A stretch of 64,000 bases of DNA from Paractinoplanes bogorensis (GTDB lineage Bacteria; Actinomycetota; Actinomycetes; Mycobacteriales; Micromonosporaceae), in assembly GCF_018829635.1 (NCBI RefSeq), contig NZ_JAHKKG010000005.1, positions 620,001-684,000 on the forward strand, in the 5' to 3' direction. Below the pieces are notes generated by a model, which saw only the letters and a list, made by a program, of their open reading frames with translations, searched no databases and was not told the origin of the DNA. Positions within the stretch are counted from its first letter, which is position 1, and each line of letters opens with the position of its first letter. Shown here one piece after another: positions 50,508 through 58,869 of this stretch. Made by a program: the position numbers and the translations under genes.

Positions 50508-51107
50508 TCAGCGCTCCGCGGAGGTTCTGATGGTGGCGGTGGCGCGCGTGTGCATACGTTCGCCCTGAACGCCGAGCAGGGCCAGGATCTCGGCCGGCTG
50601 GCTGCCGGCAGCACCGAACCAGTGCGGTGCCCGGGTGTCGAACTCGGCCGCCTGGCCCGGAGTGAGCAGCATCTCCTGATCACCGAGGACCAGTCGGAGC
50701 GTGCCGTTGAGGACGTAAAGCCATTCGTAACCGTCGTGCGTGTTCGGCGCCGGTGTCGCCGGCGGGCCCTCGCCGGGCAGGATCAGTTTGTACGCCTGGA
50801 TGCCGCCGGGTCTGCGGGTCAGCGGGATCAGCGTTTTCCCGTTGCGGGTCACAGGGCGCAGGTGCACCCGTGCGTCGCCGGTAGGCGGCCCGTCGAGCAG
50901 GTCGTCGACCGAGACGGCATGTGCCGCGGCCAGGGCAAGGACCTGTTCGAGGGTGGGCAGGCGGTGCCCCTTCTCCAACCGGGACAGGGTGCTGACCGGA
51001 ATGCCGCTGGCCACGGACAGCGCGGCGAGGGTTGCGCCGTTGCGCTGTCGTATCGCTCGCAGCCGCGGGCCCAGGTTGCGCAGAGTCTGCTCGATCGCGG
51101 TGGGCAC
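50508..51107 (-). CDS. XRE-cupin transcriptional regulator
   Basis: 199-residue regulator. The N-terminal helix-turn-helix is LRAIRQRNGATLAALSVASG with SVSTLSRLEKGHRLPTLEQVL reduced to STLSRLEKGHRLPTL (residues 14-65). The C-terminal cupin (about 110-185) has NTHDGYEWLYVLNGTLRL with the metal-type His and Glu, and a LTPGQAAEFDTRAPHWF strand. Such proteins usually repress a neighbouring gene and sense a small ligand. The divergent MFS exporter, 89 bp away, is the likely target. Confidence 0.9.
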   Translation of the reverse strand: MPTAIEQTLRNLGPRLRAIRQRNGATLAALSVASGIPVSTLSRLEKGHRLPTLEQVLALAAAHAVSVDDLLDGPPTGDARVHLRPVTRNGKTLIPLTRRPGGIQAYKLILPGEGPPATPAPNTHDGYEWLYVLNGTLRLVLGDQEMLLTPGQAAEFDTRAPHWFGAAGSQPAEILALLGVQGERMHTRATATIRTSAER

Positions 51108-51196
51108 CGGTCAAGTTTGACAGATCCGCAAAAAATTGCCGGTGATTGCCGGAGCCGCACTCACGCTGGACCCGTTCCGAATGATGGGAAGTGAGT

Positions 51197-52552
51197 ATGC
51201 GCTCCTCCATGGCCGGCCGCCTGGCCGTCCTGTTCCTGACCCAATTGATGCTGGTCGTCGACACCACCATCGTCAACGTCGCCCTGCCCCGCATCGGCAC
51301 GCAGCTCGGGTTCTCCGACGCGGGACTGAGCTGGGTCGTGACGGTGTACGCCCTGTTCTTCGGCGGCCTCATCCTGCTCAGCGGCAAGATCGGAACGCTG
51401 ATCGGCGCCCGCCGTGCCTTGCTGACCGGTGCTGCGATCTTCGTCGTCGCCTCGGCGGCGGGTGGGCTCGCCTCCACCCCGGGGATACTGATCGCCGCGC
51501 GGGCGTTTCAAGGCGCCGGTGCTGCCCTGGCCGCACCGAGCGTGCTGGTCCTGCTGACCGCCATCACCACCCCGGGCCCGCAGCGGGCGCGGGCGATGGC
51601 CCTTTTCGTGCTGGCCACCGGAAGCGGCGCAGCCGCCGGACTGATCATCGGCGGCCTGCTCACCGAGGCATTCGGGTGGCGGTCGGTGATGTTCGTCAAC
51701 GTCCCGGTCGGCGTCGCGATCCTCGCAGGAGGATTCGCCTTCCTCACCGAACTGCCCCGCACGAAGCAGAAGCTCGACGTCGGTGGCGCTGTGACCTCGA
51801 CTCTGGCCATGGCCGCGGCGGTCTACGGCTTCACCCTGATGGGTGACAAGGGCTTCGCCCACCCGGCGGTCATCGCCGCTCTCACCGTCGCGGCCGTCGC
51901 TCTCGCCGTACTGATCGCCGTCGAGCGGGGCAACCCCGACGCGGTGCTGCCACTGAGCTTCTTCAGGTCCTGGCACAGTTCCGGACCTCTGCTGGCCATG
52001 CTCGTCATCCCCGCCGGGCAGGTCTGCTACCTGTACTTCACCACCCTGGTCACCCAGCAGCAGCTCGGCTACACGCCGGTGCAGACCGGGATGATTCTGG
52101 TGCCGTTCACTCTCGCACTGATCCTGGCCAACCAGCTCACCCCACACCTGCTGAGCCGGCACGGTGAACGTCTGATCGGTTCGCTCGGCATCGCAGGCCT
52201 GACGGCGGGCATCGCCGCCATGGCGTGGGCGGTCAGCGGCCCCGTCACGGTCACCACCCTGATCCTGCCCTCGGTGGTACTCGGTCTGTCCGCCGGGCTG
52301 ACCTTCGCCCCCGTCACCGCCATGATCATGAACCGGGCCCCGGACGGCAACACCGCGGCGGCCGCGAGCCTGCTGCAAGGCATGCAGCAACTCGGCGGCG
52401 CCATCGGCCTGTCCGTGATCATCGCCGGCGGCCACACCTATGCCGGAGCCTTCCTGGCCACGGCCGCCTTCCCCCTCATCGCCCTCGCCCTGTTCACCCG
52501 GGGCACCCGGCACAGCAGTCCCCTCACCGCCACTGCGAAAGGACACTCATGA
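51197..52552 (+). CDS. MFS drug transporter, DHA2-like
   Basis: 451-residue membrane transporter with about 12-14 hydrophobic helices. It opens LFLTQLMLVVDTTIVNVALP, containing the DxxxVNxALP motif of DHA2 exporters. Later motifs include LIGARRALLTGA and PSVLVLLTAIT. ATG 51197 has GGGAA 6 nt upstream and is preferred to GTG 51191. It probably exports a drug or metabolite under control of the divergent XRE-cupin regulator. Overlaps the next gene by 4 bp. Confidence 0.9.
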   Translation: MRSSMAGRLAVLFLTQLMLVVDTTIVNVALPRIGTQLGFSDAGLSWVVTVYALFFGGLILLSGKIGTLIGARRALLTGAAIFVVASAAGGLASTPGILIAARAFQGAGAALAAPSVLVLLTAITTPGPQRARAMALFVLATGSGAAAGLIIGGLLTEAFGWRSVMFVNVPVGVAILAGGFAFLTELPRTKQKLDVGGAVTSTLAMAAAVYGFTLMGDKGFAHPAVIAALTVAAVALAVLIAVERGNPDAVLPLSFFRSWHSSGPLLAMLVIPAGQVCYLYFTTLVTQQQLGYTPVQTGMILVPFTLALILANQLTPHLLSRHGERLIGSLGIAGLTAGIAAMAWAVSGPVTVTTLILPSVVLGLSAGLTFAPVTAMIMNRAPDGNTAAAASLLQGMQQLGGAIGLSVIIAGGHTYAGAFLATAAFPLIALALFTRGTRHSSPLTATAKGHS

Positions 52553-53454
52553 AAATCTTCCTCACCGGCGCGGCCGGTTACATCGGCGGTGCCGTCGCCG
52601 CCCGTCTGGTCGCCGACGGGCACCAGGTCCGCGGCCTGGTCCGCAACCCGGCCCACGAACCGCTGCTCACACAGGCCGGAATCACCCCCGTACGCGGCAC
52701 CCTCGACGACACCGACCTGCTCGCCGCCGAAGCGACCACCGCCGACGCGGTGGTCAACGCAGCCAACAGTGATCATCGCGGCGCCGCCGAGACGTTACTG
52801 GGAGCCCTGCGCCACACCGGCAAGCCACTGGTTCACACCAGCGGATCCAGCCTGATCGGCGACGACGCCCAAGGCGACCACACCACCGCGGCGATCCACG
52901 ACGACACCGACCAGATCGTCGCCGACGCCCACCCCATGCGGCAGGCCCGCTTCGCGATCGACACCATGCTGGTCCAAGCAGCCGACGACGACGTACGAAC
53001 CGTCGTCCTCTGCAACTCGCTGATCTACGGCACCGGACGGGAACCACGGCCGGACACCGTGCTCCTGCCGCCGCTGATCGACCAGGCCCGTGCCAGCGGC
53101 ATCGTGCGGGTCGTCGGCCAGGGCCACAACCGATGGTCGAACGTCCACATCGACGACGTGGCCGCGTTGTACTCCCACGTCCTCACCAACCCGGCCGCGA
53201 CCGGGTTCTACTTCGTCGAAGGCGGTGAGGCCTCATTCAGGGAGATCGGCACGGCGATCGCCGACCGCTTCGGCCTGGGCCCGGTCCAGCCCTGGAGCCT
53301 CGACGAGGCCGGACAAGCCTGGGGCGAGGGATTCGCCCGCTACGCTCTCGGCTCGAACAGCCGAGTCCGCGCAACCCGGGCCCGGCAACTCGGCTGGACC
53401 CCGGCCCACACCTCCATCACCACCTGGATCCGGGACGAAATGAAGATCGGCTGA
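52549..53454 (+). CDS. NAD-dependent epimerase/dehydratase
   Basis: 301-residue extended SDR. The Rossmann motif is FLTGAAGYIGGAVAARL at residues 4-20. The usual YxxxK catalytic motif is not obvious; VHTSGSSLIG provides the serine-rich strand, so catalysis may be altered, as in atypical SDRs. ATG 52549 overlaps the exporter stop (ATGA), so both belong to the operon opposite the XRE-cupin regulator; it might modify the exported compound. Confidence 0.85.
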   Translation: MKIFLTGAAGYIGGAVAARLVADGHQVRGLVRNPAHEPLLTQAGITPVRGTLDDTDLLAAEATTADAVVNAANSDHRGAAETLLGALRHTGKPLVHTSGSSLIGDDAQGDHTTAAIHDDTDQIVADAHPMRQARFAIDTMLVQAADDDVRTVVLCNSLIYGTGREPRPDTVLLPPLIDQARASGIVRVVGQGHNRWSNVHIDDVAALYSHVLTNPAATGFYFVEGGEASFREIGTAIADRFGLGPVQPWSLDEAGQAWGEGFARYALGSNSRVRATRARQLGWTPAHTSITTWIRDEMKIG

Positions 53455-53533
53455 CCAACGCCCCGGCACCGGCCCCGCTCGTCGCGACACTTTCCGAGGT
53501 CGCGGCGAGCGGCGTCAGCCGCACCTAGCTAAC

Positions 53534-54292
53534 TCACGGCTTCTCGCCCAGCTCGGCCAGCCGCGCCTCGACCTCGGCCAGCTCGGCCCGCAACCGCCGC
53601 GCCTGCTCCTCGGCCTCGGACCGCTCGGCCGCCATGATCTGATCCACCGCCTCCTGCACCCCCGGCACATCCACCAGCGCCACCATCCGCAACGCCTCGG
53701 CCGGACGGATCACATAAGGCTTCGCGAGGGACTTCGACCCCTGCGACGCCGCCACCATCCACTCGCCCTCGCCATAAGACAGAGTGACCGTCAGCGCCGG
53801 CGGCGGCTTCGGCTTCGCCGCCCGGGCAGCCGGTTTCCGCGGCGCAGTCACGTCATCCCCACCCTTTCGCGGCGCCGGCGCGCCCGCCCTATCCTCGCGC
53901 GGCGCCTCCACGACAGCCGGCGCGACACTCGCAGCGGTGGCCGGCCCGCCACGCCGCGAACCGTTACGCGACCCGGGCGCCGGCTGATCGAGCACGAAAG
54001 CCGGCCCCGCCGGCACCGGATCTGGCTCCGGCGCGGGAGGCGGCACCGCCTTACGCGCGGCCGCACCCCGCGGCGCCACCCGCAGATCACCGGGGGAGAA
54101 GGGCAACTCGTCACGCCCGAACCGCACCGTCACCCACTCCTCGGACTCGGCCGGATCACCCAACCCGATCACCTGCCCGATCTGCCCCACCATCTGCCCC
54201 GCCGCCTCGGTGAACTGCACCCGCGGCTTACGCCCCGACGCCAGCCCGTCGCGGATCACCTGCAACTCGTCGGTGCTCAACCCCGCCATCAC
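53534..54292 (-). CDS. Hypothetical protein, DUF6319-like
   Basis: 252-residue protein. The N-terminal domain (about 1-75) has LSTDELQVIRDGLASGRKPR, GQVIGLGDPAESEEWVTVRF and ELPFSPGDL, which I associate with DUF6319. The middle is a long Pro/Ala/Arg-rich linker. The C-terminal part has SYGEGEWMVAASQGSKSLAKPY reduced to EWMVAASQGSKSL, and a terminal coiled coil (AERSEAEEQARRLRAELAEV). The layout, with a basic linker, suggests nucleic-acid or protein scaffolding; function unknown. Confidence 0.7.
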   Translation of the reverse strand: MMAGLSTDELQVIRDGLASGRKPRVQFTEAAGQMVGQIGQVIGLGDPAESEEWVTVRFGRDELPFSPGDLRVAPRGAAARKAVPPPAPEPDPVPAGPAFVLDQPAPGSRNGSRRGGPATAASVAPAVVEAPREDRAGAPAPRKGGDDVTAPRKPAARAAKPKPPPALTVTLSYGEGEWMVAASQGSKSLAKPYVIRPAEALRMVALVDVPGVQEAVDQIMAAERSEAEEQARRLRAELAEVEARLAELGEKP

Positions 54293-54435
54293 GCCACCCT
54301 TCGAACGTTTGTATGAAGACTTCTACCAGGCCCCACCGACAAAACCGCGCCCGGGGGACACCGGCGGCGTGTCCAGCCCCACCACCCCGTACGGAAAAAG
54401 CCACGCGAGCACTCCGCCCGTACGGGAAAACGCTC

Positions 54436-55152
54436 CTAGAACAACGGCGACCGGCCGGTCACACAGAACTCCCGGCCCAGCGGATCACGCAGCGTCGTCC
54501 AATCACCGGGCACCCGCCGCACCACCTCGGCACCCAGCGCGACCAGCCGCTCCACCTCGGCCTCGACATCGGAGCAAGCCAGATCCACATGCATCCCGGC
54601 CACACCCGCATCGAGCCGCTGGAACAACAACTTCAGCGGCATACCCGCACCACGGACAAGATGCTCGAACTGGGGCAGATCCGACGCCTGCCGTGCCCAC
54701 CCGGTCAACGCCGACCAGAACGAAACCTCACGATCAAAAGCGTTCCCCGGTACGTCCACACACAGCTGATCAACCGCACTCACATGCCCACCGGGCCACG
54801 CCACCGGAGCCGGCCGCACCGACTCACCCGCCCACCGCACCAGGCAGAACACCACACCGGCGGGGGAGCGCAACACCACCAGATCCCCCTCGTCACCGAC
54901 CACCGCAGCACCCAGCCCGACCGCCTCCACGGTGGTCGCCGTCACGTCGATCACATGCAGATCCAGATGCGTACGCGGGGGAGAAGAGGGCAAGATCTGC
55001 ACGCGTAAATACGCATCACCGGCCGCCGGCACCAACGTCGCGAAATCACCCCGCCGCGGCGACCTCGTCGACCCCGTCACATCCAGCCAGAACCCCTCCG
55101 CCACCAGCGACGGCGAATCCAGAAACCCCGTGATCCAACGCACCTCAGCCAC
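54436..55152 (-). CDS. Double-domain VOC family protein
   Basis: 238-residue protein of two glyoxalase-like domains: VAEVRWITGFLDSPS at the start and DQLCVDVPGNAFDREVSFW in the second (about 120-238), with DPLGREFCVTGR at the end. Sequences of this kind are common in actinobacteria as unassigned VOC proteins. GTG 55152 is chosen, because longer readings overlap the divergent SMR operon promoter. Confidence 0.82.
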   Translation of the reverse strand: MAEVRWITGFLDSPSLVAEGFWLDVTGSTRSPRRGDFATLVPAAGDAYLRVQILPSSPPRTHLDLHVIDVTATTVEAVGLGAAVVGDEGDLVVLRSPAGVVFCLVRWAGESVRPAPVAWPGGHVSAVDQLCVDVPGNAFDREVSFWSALTGWARQASDLPQFEHLVRGAGMPLKLLFQRLDAGVAGMHVDLACSDVEAEVERLVALGAEVVRRVPGDWTTLRDPLGREFCVTGRSPLF

Positions 55153-55185
55153 ACCCGGACGGTACAGATCCGAAGGAGCCCCCCG

Positions 55186-55515
55186 ATGAAGTGGCCCGCT
55201 CTCGCCGCCGCCATCACATCCGAAGTCACCGCCAGCCTCGCCCTGCGCGCCGCCGTCGACCACCCCGCCTGGTACATCCTCGTCGTCGCCGGATACAGCC
55301 TCTCCTTCGTCCTCATCTCCGTCATCCTGCGACTCGGCATGCCCATCGGCGTCGCCTACGGCATCTGGGCCGCCAGCGGCGTCGCCCTCACCGCCCTGGC
55401 CGCCGCCGCCATCTTCGGCGACCCCCTCACCTGGGTCATGGGCCTCGGCTTCATCGCCATCATCGGCGGCGTCCTGCTCATCGAACTCGGCTCCCACCCG
55501 GAACCCGCCGCATGA
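55186..55515 (+). CDS. Small multidrug resistance (SMR) protein, first subunit
   Basis: 109-residue four-helix SMR exporter subunit. It has the membrane-embedded Glu in AAAITSEVTASLALRAA (residue 13 or so), the dimer-forming MPIGVAYGIWAASG and a C-terminal GGVLLIELGSH. AAGGAG lies 8 nt before the ATG. It forms an operon with a second SMR gene (4-bp overlap), the arrangement of paired, heterodimeric SMR pumps such as EbrAB; substrate is probably cationic compounds. Confidence 0.9.
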   Translation: MKWPALAAAITSEVTASLALRAAVDHPAWYILVVAGYSLSFVLISVILRLGMPIGVAYGIWAASGVALTALAAAAIFGDPLTWVMGLGFIAIIGGVLLIELGSHPEPAA

Positions 55516-55832
55516 GCTTCGTCTTCCTCGGTCTCGCCATCGCGCTCGAGATCAGCGCCACCATGGCCCTGCGCGTCTCCGAAGGACTACGCCACAAGAA
55601 ATGGATCGCCCCGATCCTCGCCGGCTACATCGCCTCGTTCACGATGCTGTCCCTCTCCCTGCAAGCGGGCATGCCGATCGGCGTCGCCTACGGAATCTGG
55701 TCAGCCATCGGCATCGCCGGGACAGCGGTGATCGCACGGGCGGCGTTCAAAGAACCGCTCACCCGCACCATGGCCGCCGGCATCGTCCTGGTCATCGGCG
55801 GCGTCCTGCTCGTCGAACTGGGCAGCCACTAG
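55512..55832 (+). CDS. Small multidrug resistance (SMR) protein, second subunit
   Basis: 106-residue SMR protein. It has the essential Glu in LAIALEISATMALR (near residue 13), MPIGVAYGIWSAIG and GGVLLVELGSH. Start ATG 55512 overlaps the stop of the first subunit. The two proteins differ in loop charges (basic SEGLRHKKW here), consistent with opposite membrane topologies and a heterodimer. Confidence 0.9.
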   Translation: MSFVFLGLAIALEISATMALRVSEGLRHKKWIAPILAGYIASFTMLSLSLQAGMPIGVAYGIWSAIGIAGTAVIARAAFKEPLTRTMAAGIVLVIGGVLLVELGSH

Positions 55833-56108
55833 TCGCCGCTGAAAATCAGCCGCCGGTGATGCGGGCGCCCCGGAGCGGGCAGGAGCAGCTCCGTCAAAGC
55901 GATCAGCGGTTCCGTCGCCGGCAGCTTCCCGAGCTCGGCGATCACCATGACCGCCTGGCGCGCGTTGAACGTCGTGTCGTCGTACTCGTCCACGCCCGCC
56001 AGCAGCGGAAACGAGGCCGGATCGGCACACGGCTGCCACATCACCCTCGGCGGTGACCTCGGAGACGAGCTGCCCGGTGTATTCGACGACCCGCACACTG
56101 ATACCCAC
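55829..56108 (-). pseudogene. Frameshifted small gene
   Basis: From GTG 56108 the frame reads VGISVRVVEYTGQLVSEVTAEGD, shown by its start VGISVRVVEYTG. It then needs a one-base frame change near 56036-56045 to continue as MWQPCADPASFPLLAGVDEY and on to a good C-terminus (ELLLPAPGRPHHRRLIFSGD, stop at 55829). Both halves have strong codon bias, so this is one gene of about 92 codons broken by a frameshift or a sequencing error. Family unknown. The 3' end overlaps the SMR stop. Confidence 0.6.
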
Positions 56109-56148
56109 GCGCAGCAGTATCGCGCAGGGGGAGTGGCACACTGCCGCG

Positions 56149-56781
56149 GTGATCCTGAGGCACTACCTGAACAGCTTTCACCCACCGGTGGACGAGGCCG
56201 TACCGACCGACGCCACGTCGTGGACGGGGGAGGAGCCGTTCTGGCCGGCGTTCCTGCTCTCCGTGGGCGGCTCCGAGACGGCGGCGATCGCGTTCGACGC
56301 GGATCCGGCTGACGTCGAGGAGTACGCGGAAGACCTGCACCGGCCGGACAACTGGCCGTACGTGGTCGTGCCGCTCGCATCCGGTCACCGTGTCTACGTG
56401 TTGTTCCGCAACTACGAAGACGACTCCGGGTGGGACTACCTCCTGCAACCGGCCGGCGCCGACAGGGTGGCCACGTTGGCGGCGCTCGAGGGGCACTTCC
56501 GGGGGCCCGCGTTCTCATGGCCGGAGCTCGTGGCCGTCGCGAACCAACCGGACCACGGCCAGAGCGCCGCCGAGCGACTACGTCTGTTGCTGCCCGCCAT
56601 GGGCGATGACGACCTGCCGGATGATGCCGAGCAGGTGATCAGTGCGGCCTTCGTCGCCGTCGGCGGGCGTCCGCGATATCAGCGCGATGTGGCGCGGGAG
56701 CTGATGTTGGCCAGTCAGCGTTTCTGGGGGTCTGTCTCGCCTGAGGATCGCCGCCTGGCGGTCTTCGGCCTGGGTTCCTGA
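56149..56781 (+). CDS. Hypothetical protein
   Basis: 210-residue soluble acidic protein from GTG 56149 (VILRHYLNSFHPPVDEAVP). It contains WPAFLLSVGGSETAAIAFD, YVVVPLASGHRVYVLFRNYE and a Gln/Arg-rich C-terminal helix. No family recognised; the alternating hydrophobic strands suggest an alpha/beta protein. Divergent from the frameshifted gene. Confidence 0.68.
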   Translation: MILRHYLNSFHPPVDEAVPTDATSWTGEEPFWPAFLLSVGGSETAAIAFDADPADVEEYAEDLHRPDNWPYVVVPLASGHRVYVLFRNYEDDSGWDYLLQPAGADRVATLAALEGHFRGPAFSWPELVAVANQPDHGQSAAERLRLLLPAMGDDDLPDDAEQVISAAFVAVGGRPRYQRDVARELMLASQRFWGSVSPEDRRLAVFGLGS

Positions 56782-57471
56782 ACTTCTGGTGGGCGGCCCG
56801 ATACCGGCCGGCAAACGATCAACCTGGATGCCCGCGACGCCCGATCCATCGACCAAATCTCAGGTCGTCAATGCATCTTATGTCAACTTAGCGCTGGAGA
56901 GAGGTGCGCTGGGCGCCTCTTGAAGACCGGCCGCTCTGGCGCTGCTCGCCGTCCGGGACGGCAAGGTCACGGGCGTTGTGCTCCAGACCGACGACGACGT
57001 GCTCTGGCGCCTTCTCGGCGTTAGCCGCCCCGCAGGTCGGTTGACGCCACGGGCCGGACTGCGTCACGGACGACGCCTCGGCTGACGGCGGGGTTCACCC
57101 GACTTGCCGGCGGTCTTTGGAGGGCGCTGCGCGCCCGGTCCGGCGGGAGTTCTGTCAGAGCCGTTTTCCCAGGATTTTGGCGGTGTGCGAGCAGTTCGCC
57201 AGGCTGTTGCGAAGCTTCGGAACGAATTCAAGATCGCCGAAAGCAGCCATCCCTAGCCCCCGCCCACCTCGGGGCTTGGTGGGACGCTACAACACGACAA
57301 GGGCTGCGCACCCGGCCCTGTCCACAGGCGCCGGCGCCGCTCGAAACGATCATGCGGGACTGTCCACAGGCAGAAAAGCGTCCGATGTGTCTTCACGACG
57401 GGGCGCGTCCTGGTGAAGCCACATCGTGACCAGCAAGAACGCACTGACCGAGACTTTCGCAAAGCATCTGA
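56782..57471. other. Gene-poor region upstream of recombinase, with remnant
   Basis: Nearly 700 bp without an intact gene. A frame at about 56927-57025 on the plus strand reads ALLAVRDGKVTGVVLQTDDD and VLWRLLGV, a coding-like piece without a start (an upstream TGA precedes it). Two 12-bp direct repeats CTGTCCACAGGC lie at 57318-57329 and 57360-57371. Composition becomes AT-richer toward the recombinase start. Confidence 0.45.
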
Positions 57472-57499
57472 TTAGTGCATAATATGGCTTATGCAGGAT
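57472..57499. other. dif-like Xer recombination site candidate
   Basis: Two 11-bp arms, TTAGTGCATAA (57472-57482) and TTATGCAGGAT (57489-57499), flank a 6-bp centre TATGGC. The inner 7 bp of the arms (TGCATAA / TTATGCA) are perfect inverted repeats. The 11-6-11 geometry and the inner ATAA/TTAT ends are those of chromosomal dif sites. The ATG of the downstream tyrosine recombinase lies inside the right arm. The CATAAT at 57478-57483 could alternatively serve as a -10 box for a leaderless mRNA. Confidence 0.5.
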
Positions 57500-58495
57500 A
57501 ATCGCGACTTTCCGGTCAGCGAGCTCACCAGTGATTTTCTCGCGGCCCGAGCCACCAGGAAGCCTTCGGTGCACACGCTGAAGGCGTACGAGCGGGACCT
57601 GACCTTGATCGTCGATCTGATGGACCGGGAAGTCGTCACTCTGGGTGACCTCTCCCCCAGGAATCTGCGTCTGGCTTTTGCCGGATTTGCGAGCTCCCGC
57701 GCCCCCGCCTCAGTGGCCCGGGCCTGGTCGAGCTGGAACGCTTTCTTCACGTTCCTGGTGACCGAGCAGGTGGTGGCCGGCAATCCGATGTCGGCCGTCG
57801 ACAAGCCTCGCTTGCAGGCCCACTCCCCTAAGCCGTTGCGGGGTGAGGACACGCCGGAGCAGTTGCTGGATGCCGTGTCGCGGGTGGATGAGCGTCAGCG
57901 GGATCCCTGGCCGGAGCGGGATGTGGCGGTGCTGGCTCTGGCTCTGTGTGCGGGTTTGCGGTTGTCGGAGATGCTCGCTCTGCGTACGGGGTCGTTTCTG
58001 GGGCGTCCGGGTGAGCGGCGGGTGGAGGTGGCCGGTAAGGGTGGGCGGCCGCGGACGGTGCCGATCGAGCCGGAGCTGGATGCGGTGGTGGAGCGGTATG
58101 TGGAGAGCCGGCGGGTGCGGTTCGGCCGGGTGCGGCCGGATGAGGCGTTGATGGTGGATCGCAAGGGTGCTCCCCTGCAGCGGGGTGGGCTGCAGTATCT
58201 GGTGAGTTCGTGTTACCGGCGTGCGGGTGTCAATGACCGTGTTCCGCGGGGGGCTCAGTTGCACGCGCTGCGGCATACGTTCGCGACGCGGCTGGCGGAG
58301 GACGGGGCCAATGCGAGCGAGATCATGCGGTTGCTGGGGCATGCGTCGCTGGCGACGTCGCAGAACTACATCGAGGTGACGGCGGAACAGCAACGCGCGG
58401 CCGTACGGGCGAACCGTACGAACCGCGCGTTGGGAAAGCTGGGTCAGGCGACGGACAGTTTCACGTCGATGTTGCCGCGGGTGGCGTTGGAGTAG
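57491..58495 (+). CDS. Tyrosine recombinase (XerC/XerD-like)
   Basis: 334-residue site-specific recombinase. N-terminal SAM-like core-binding domain at residues 8-105 (SDFLAARATRKPSVHTLKAY). The catalytic domain holds the full set: Arg in ALCAGLRLSEML (about 160), Lys in EVAGKGGRPRTVPI, HxxR in LHALRHTFATRL, His in LLGHASLATSQNY and the Tyr nucleophile 9 residues on. Length is close to XerC/D. It stands alone, with no excisionase or phage gene next to it. Its start codon sits inside a dif-like site. The 3' end overlaps ohr by 52 bp. Confidence 0.9.
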   Translation: MQDNRDFPVSELTSDFLAARATRKPSVHTLKAYERDLTLIVDLMDREVVTLGDLSPRNLRLAFAGFASSRAPASVARAWSSWNAFFTFLVTEQVVAGNPMSAVDKPRLQAHSPKPLRGEDTPEQLLDAVSRVDERQRDPWPERDVAVLALALCAGLRLSEMLALRTGSFLGRPGERRVEVAGKGGRPRTVPIEPELDAVVERYVESRRVRFGRVRPDEALMVDRKGAPLQRGGLQYLVSSCYRRAGVNDRVPRGAQLHALRHTFATRLAEDGANASEIMRLLGHASLATSQNYIEVTAEQQRAAVRANRTNRALGKLGQATDSFTSMLPRVALE

Positions 58496-58869
58496 GGGCA
58501 GACCTGGTGGGCGGCTTCGAGCAGGGCGAGGGCCTTGGTCTCGTCGACGCCGGCGAGTTCGGCTTCGATGGTGGCGTTGAGCTGGAAGCCGGGGGTGCCG
58601 TCGGGGTATGGGCCGATGCCGACGTCGACGGTGATGGCGGTGTCGGTGAGGGTGATTTTCTCGTTGCGGGCGACGAGTTTGAGGGCGCTGTGGAAGCAGG
58701 CGGCGTAGCCGGCGGCGAAGAGTTGTTCGGGGTTGGTGAGGGCGCCGCCGGGGCCGCCCATTTCCTTGGGGACGGCGAGGTCGAAGTCGAGGACGCCGTC
58801 GCTGGAGCGGACGTGGCCGTTGCGGCCGTCTCCGCTGGCGGTGGCGGAGGCGGTGTAGAGCGTGGTCAT
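58444..58869 (-). CDS. ohr: Organic hydroperoxide resistance protein Ohr
   Basis: 141-residue OsmC-superfamily thiol peroxidase that reduces organic and fatty-acid hydroperoxides in the cytosol. The two redox cysteines are in YAACFHSALK (near residue 56) and HQVCPYSNATRGN (near 121), and NPEQLFAAGYAACF is the family signature. The catalytic Arg lies in the N-terminal part. ATG 58869 overlaps the ohrR stop by 4 bp, so it is made from the ohrR transcript. Confidence 0.93.
   Translation of the reverse strand: MTTLYTASATASGDGRNGHVRSSDGVLDFDLAVPKEMGGPGGALTNPEQLFAAGYAACFHSALKLVARNEKITLTDTAITVDVGIGPYPDGTPGFQLNATIEAELAGVDETKALALLEAAHQVCPYSNATRGNIDVKLSVA

Noticed and set aside
57472..57499. Chromosomal dif site of the organism
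   Set aside because: The outer arm sequences differ from the actinobacterial dif consensus as I know it, and there is no evidence of the terminus here; treated instead as a site private to the adjacent recombinase.
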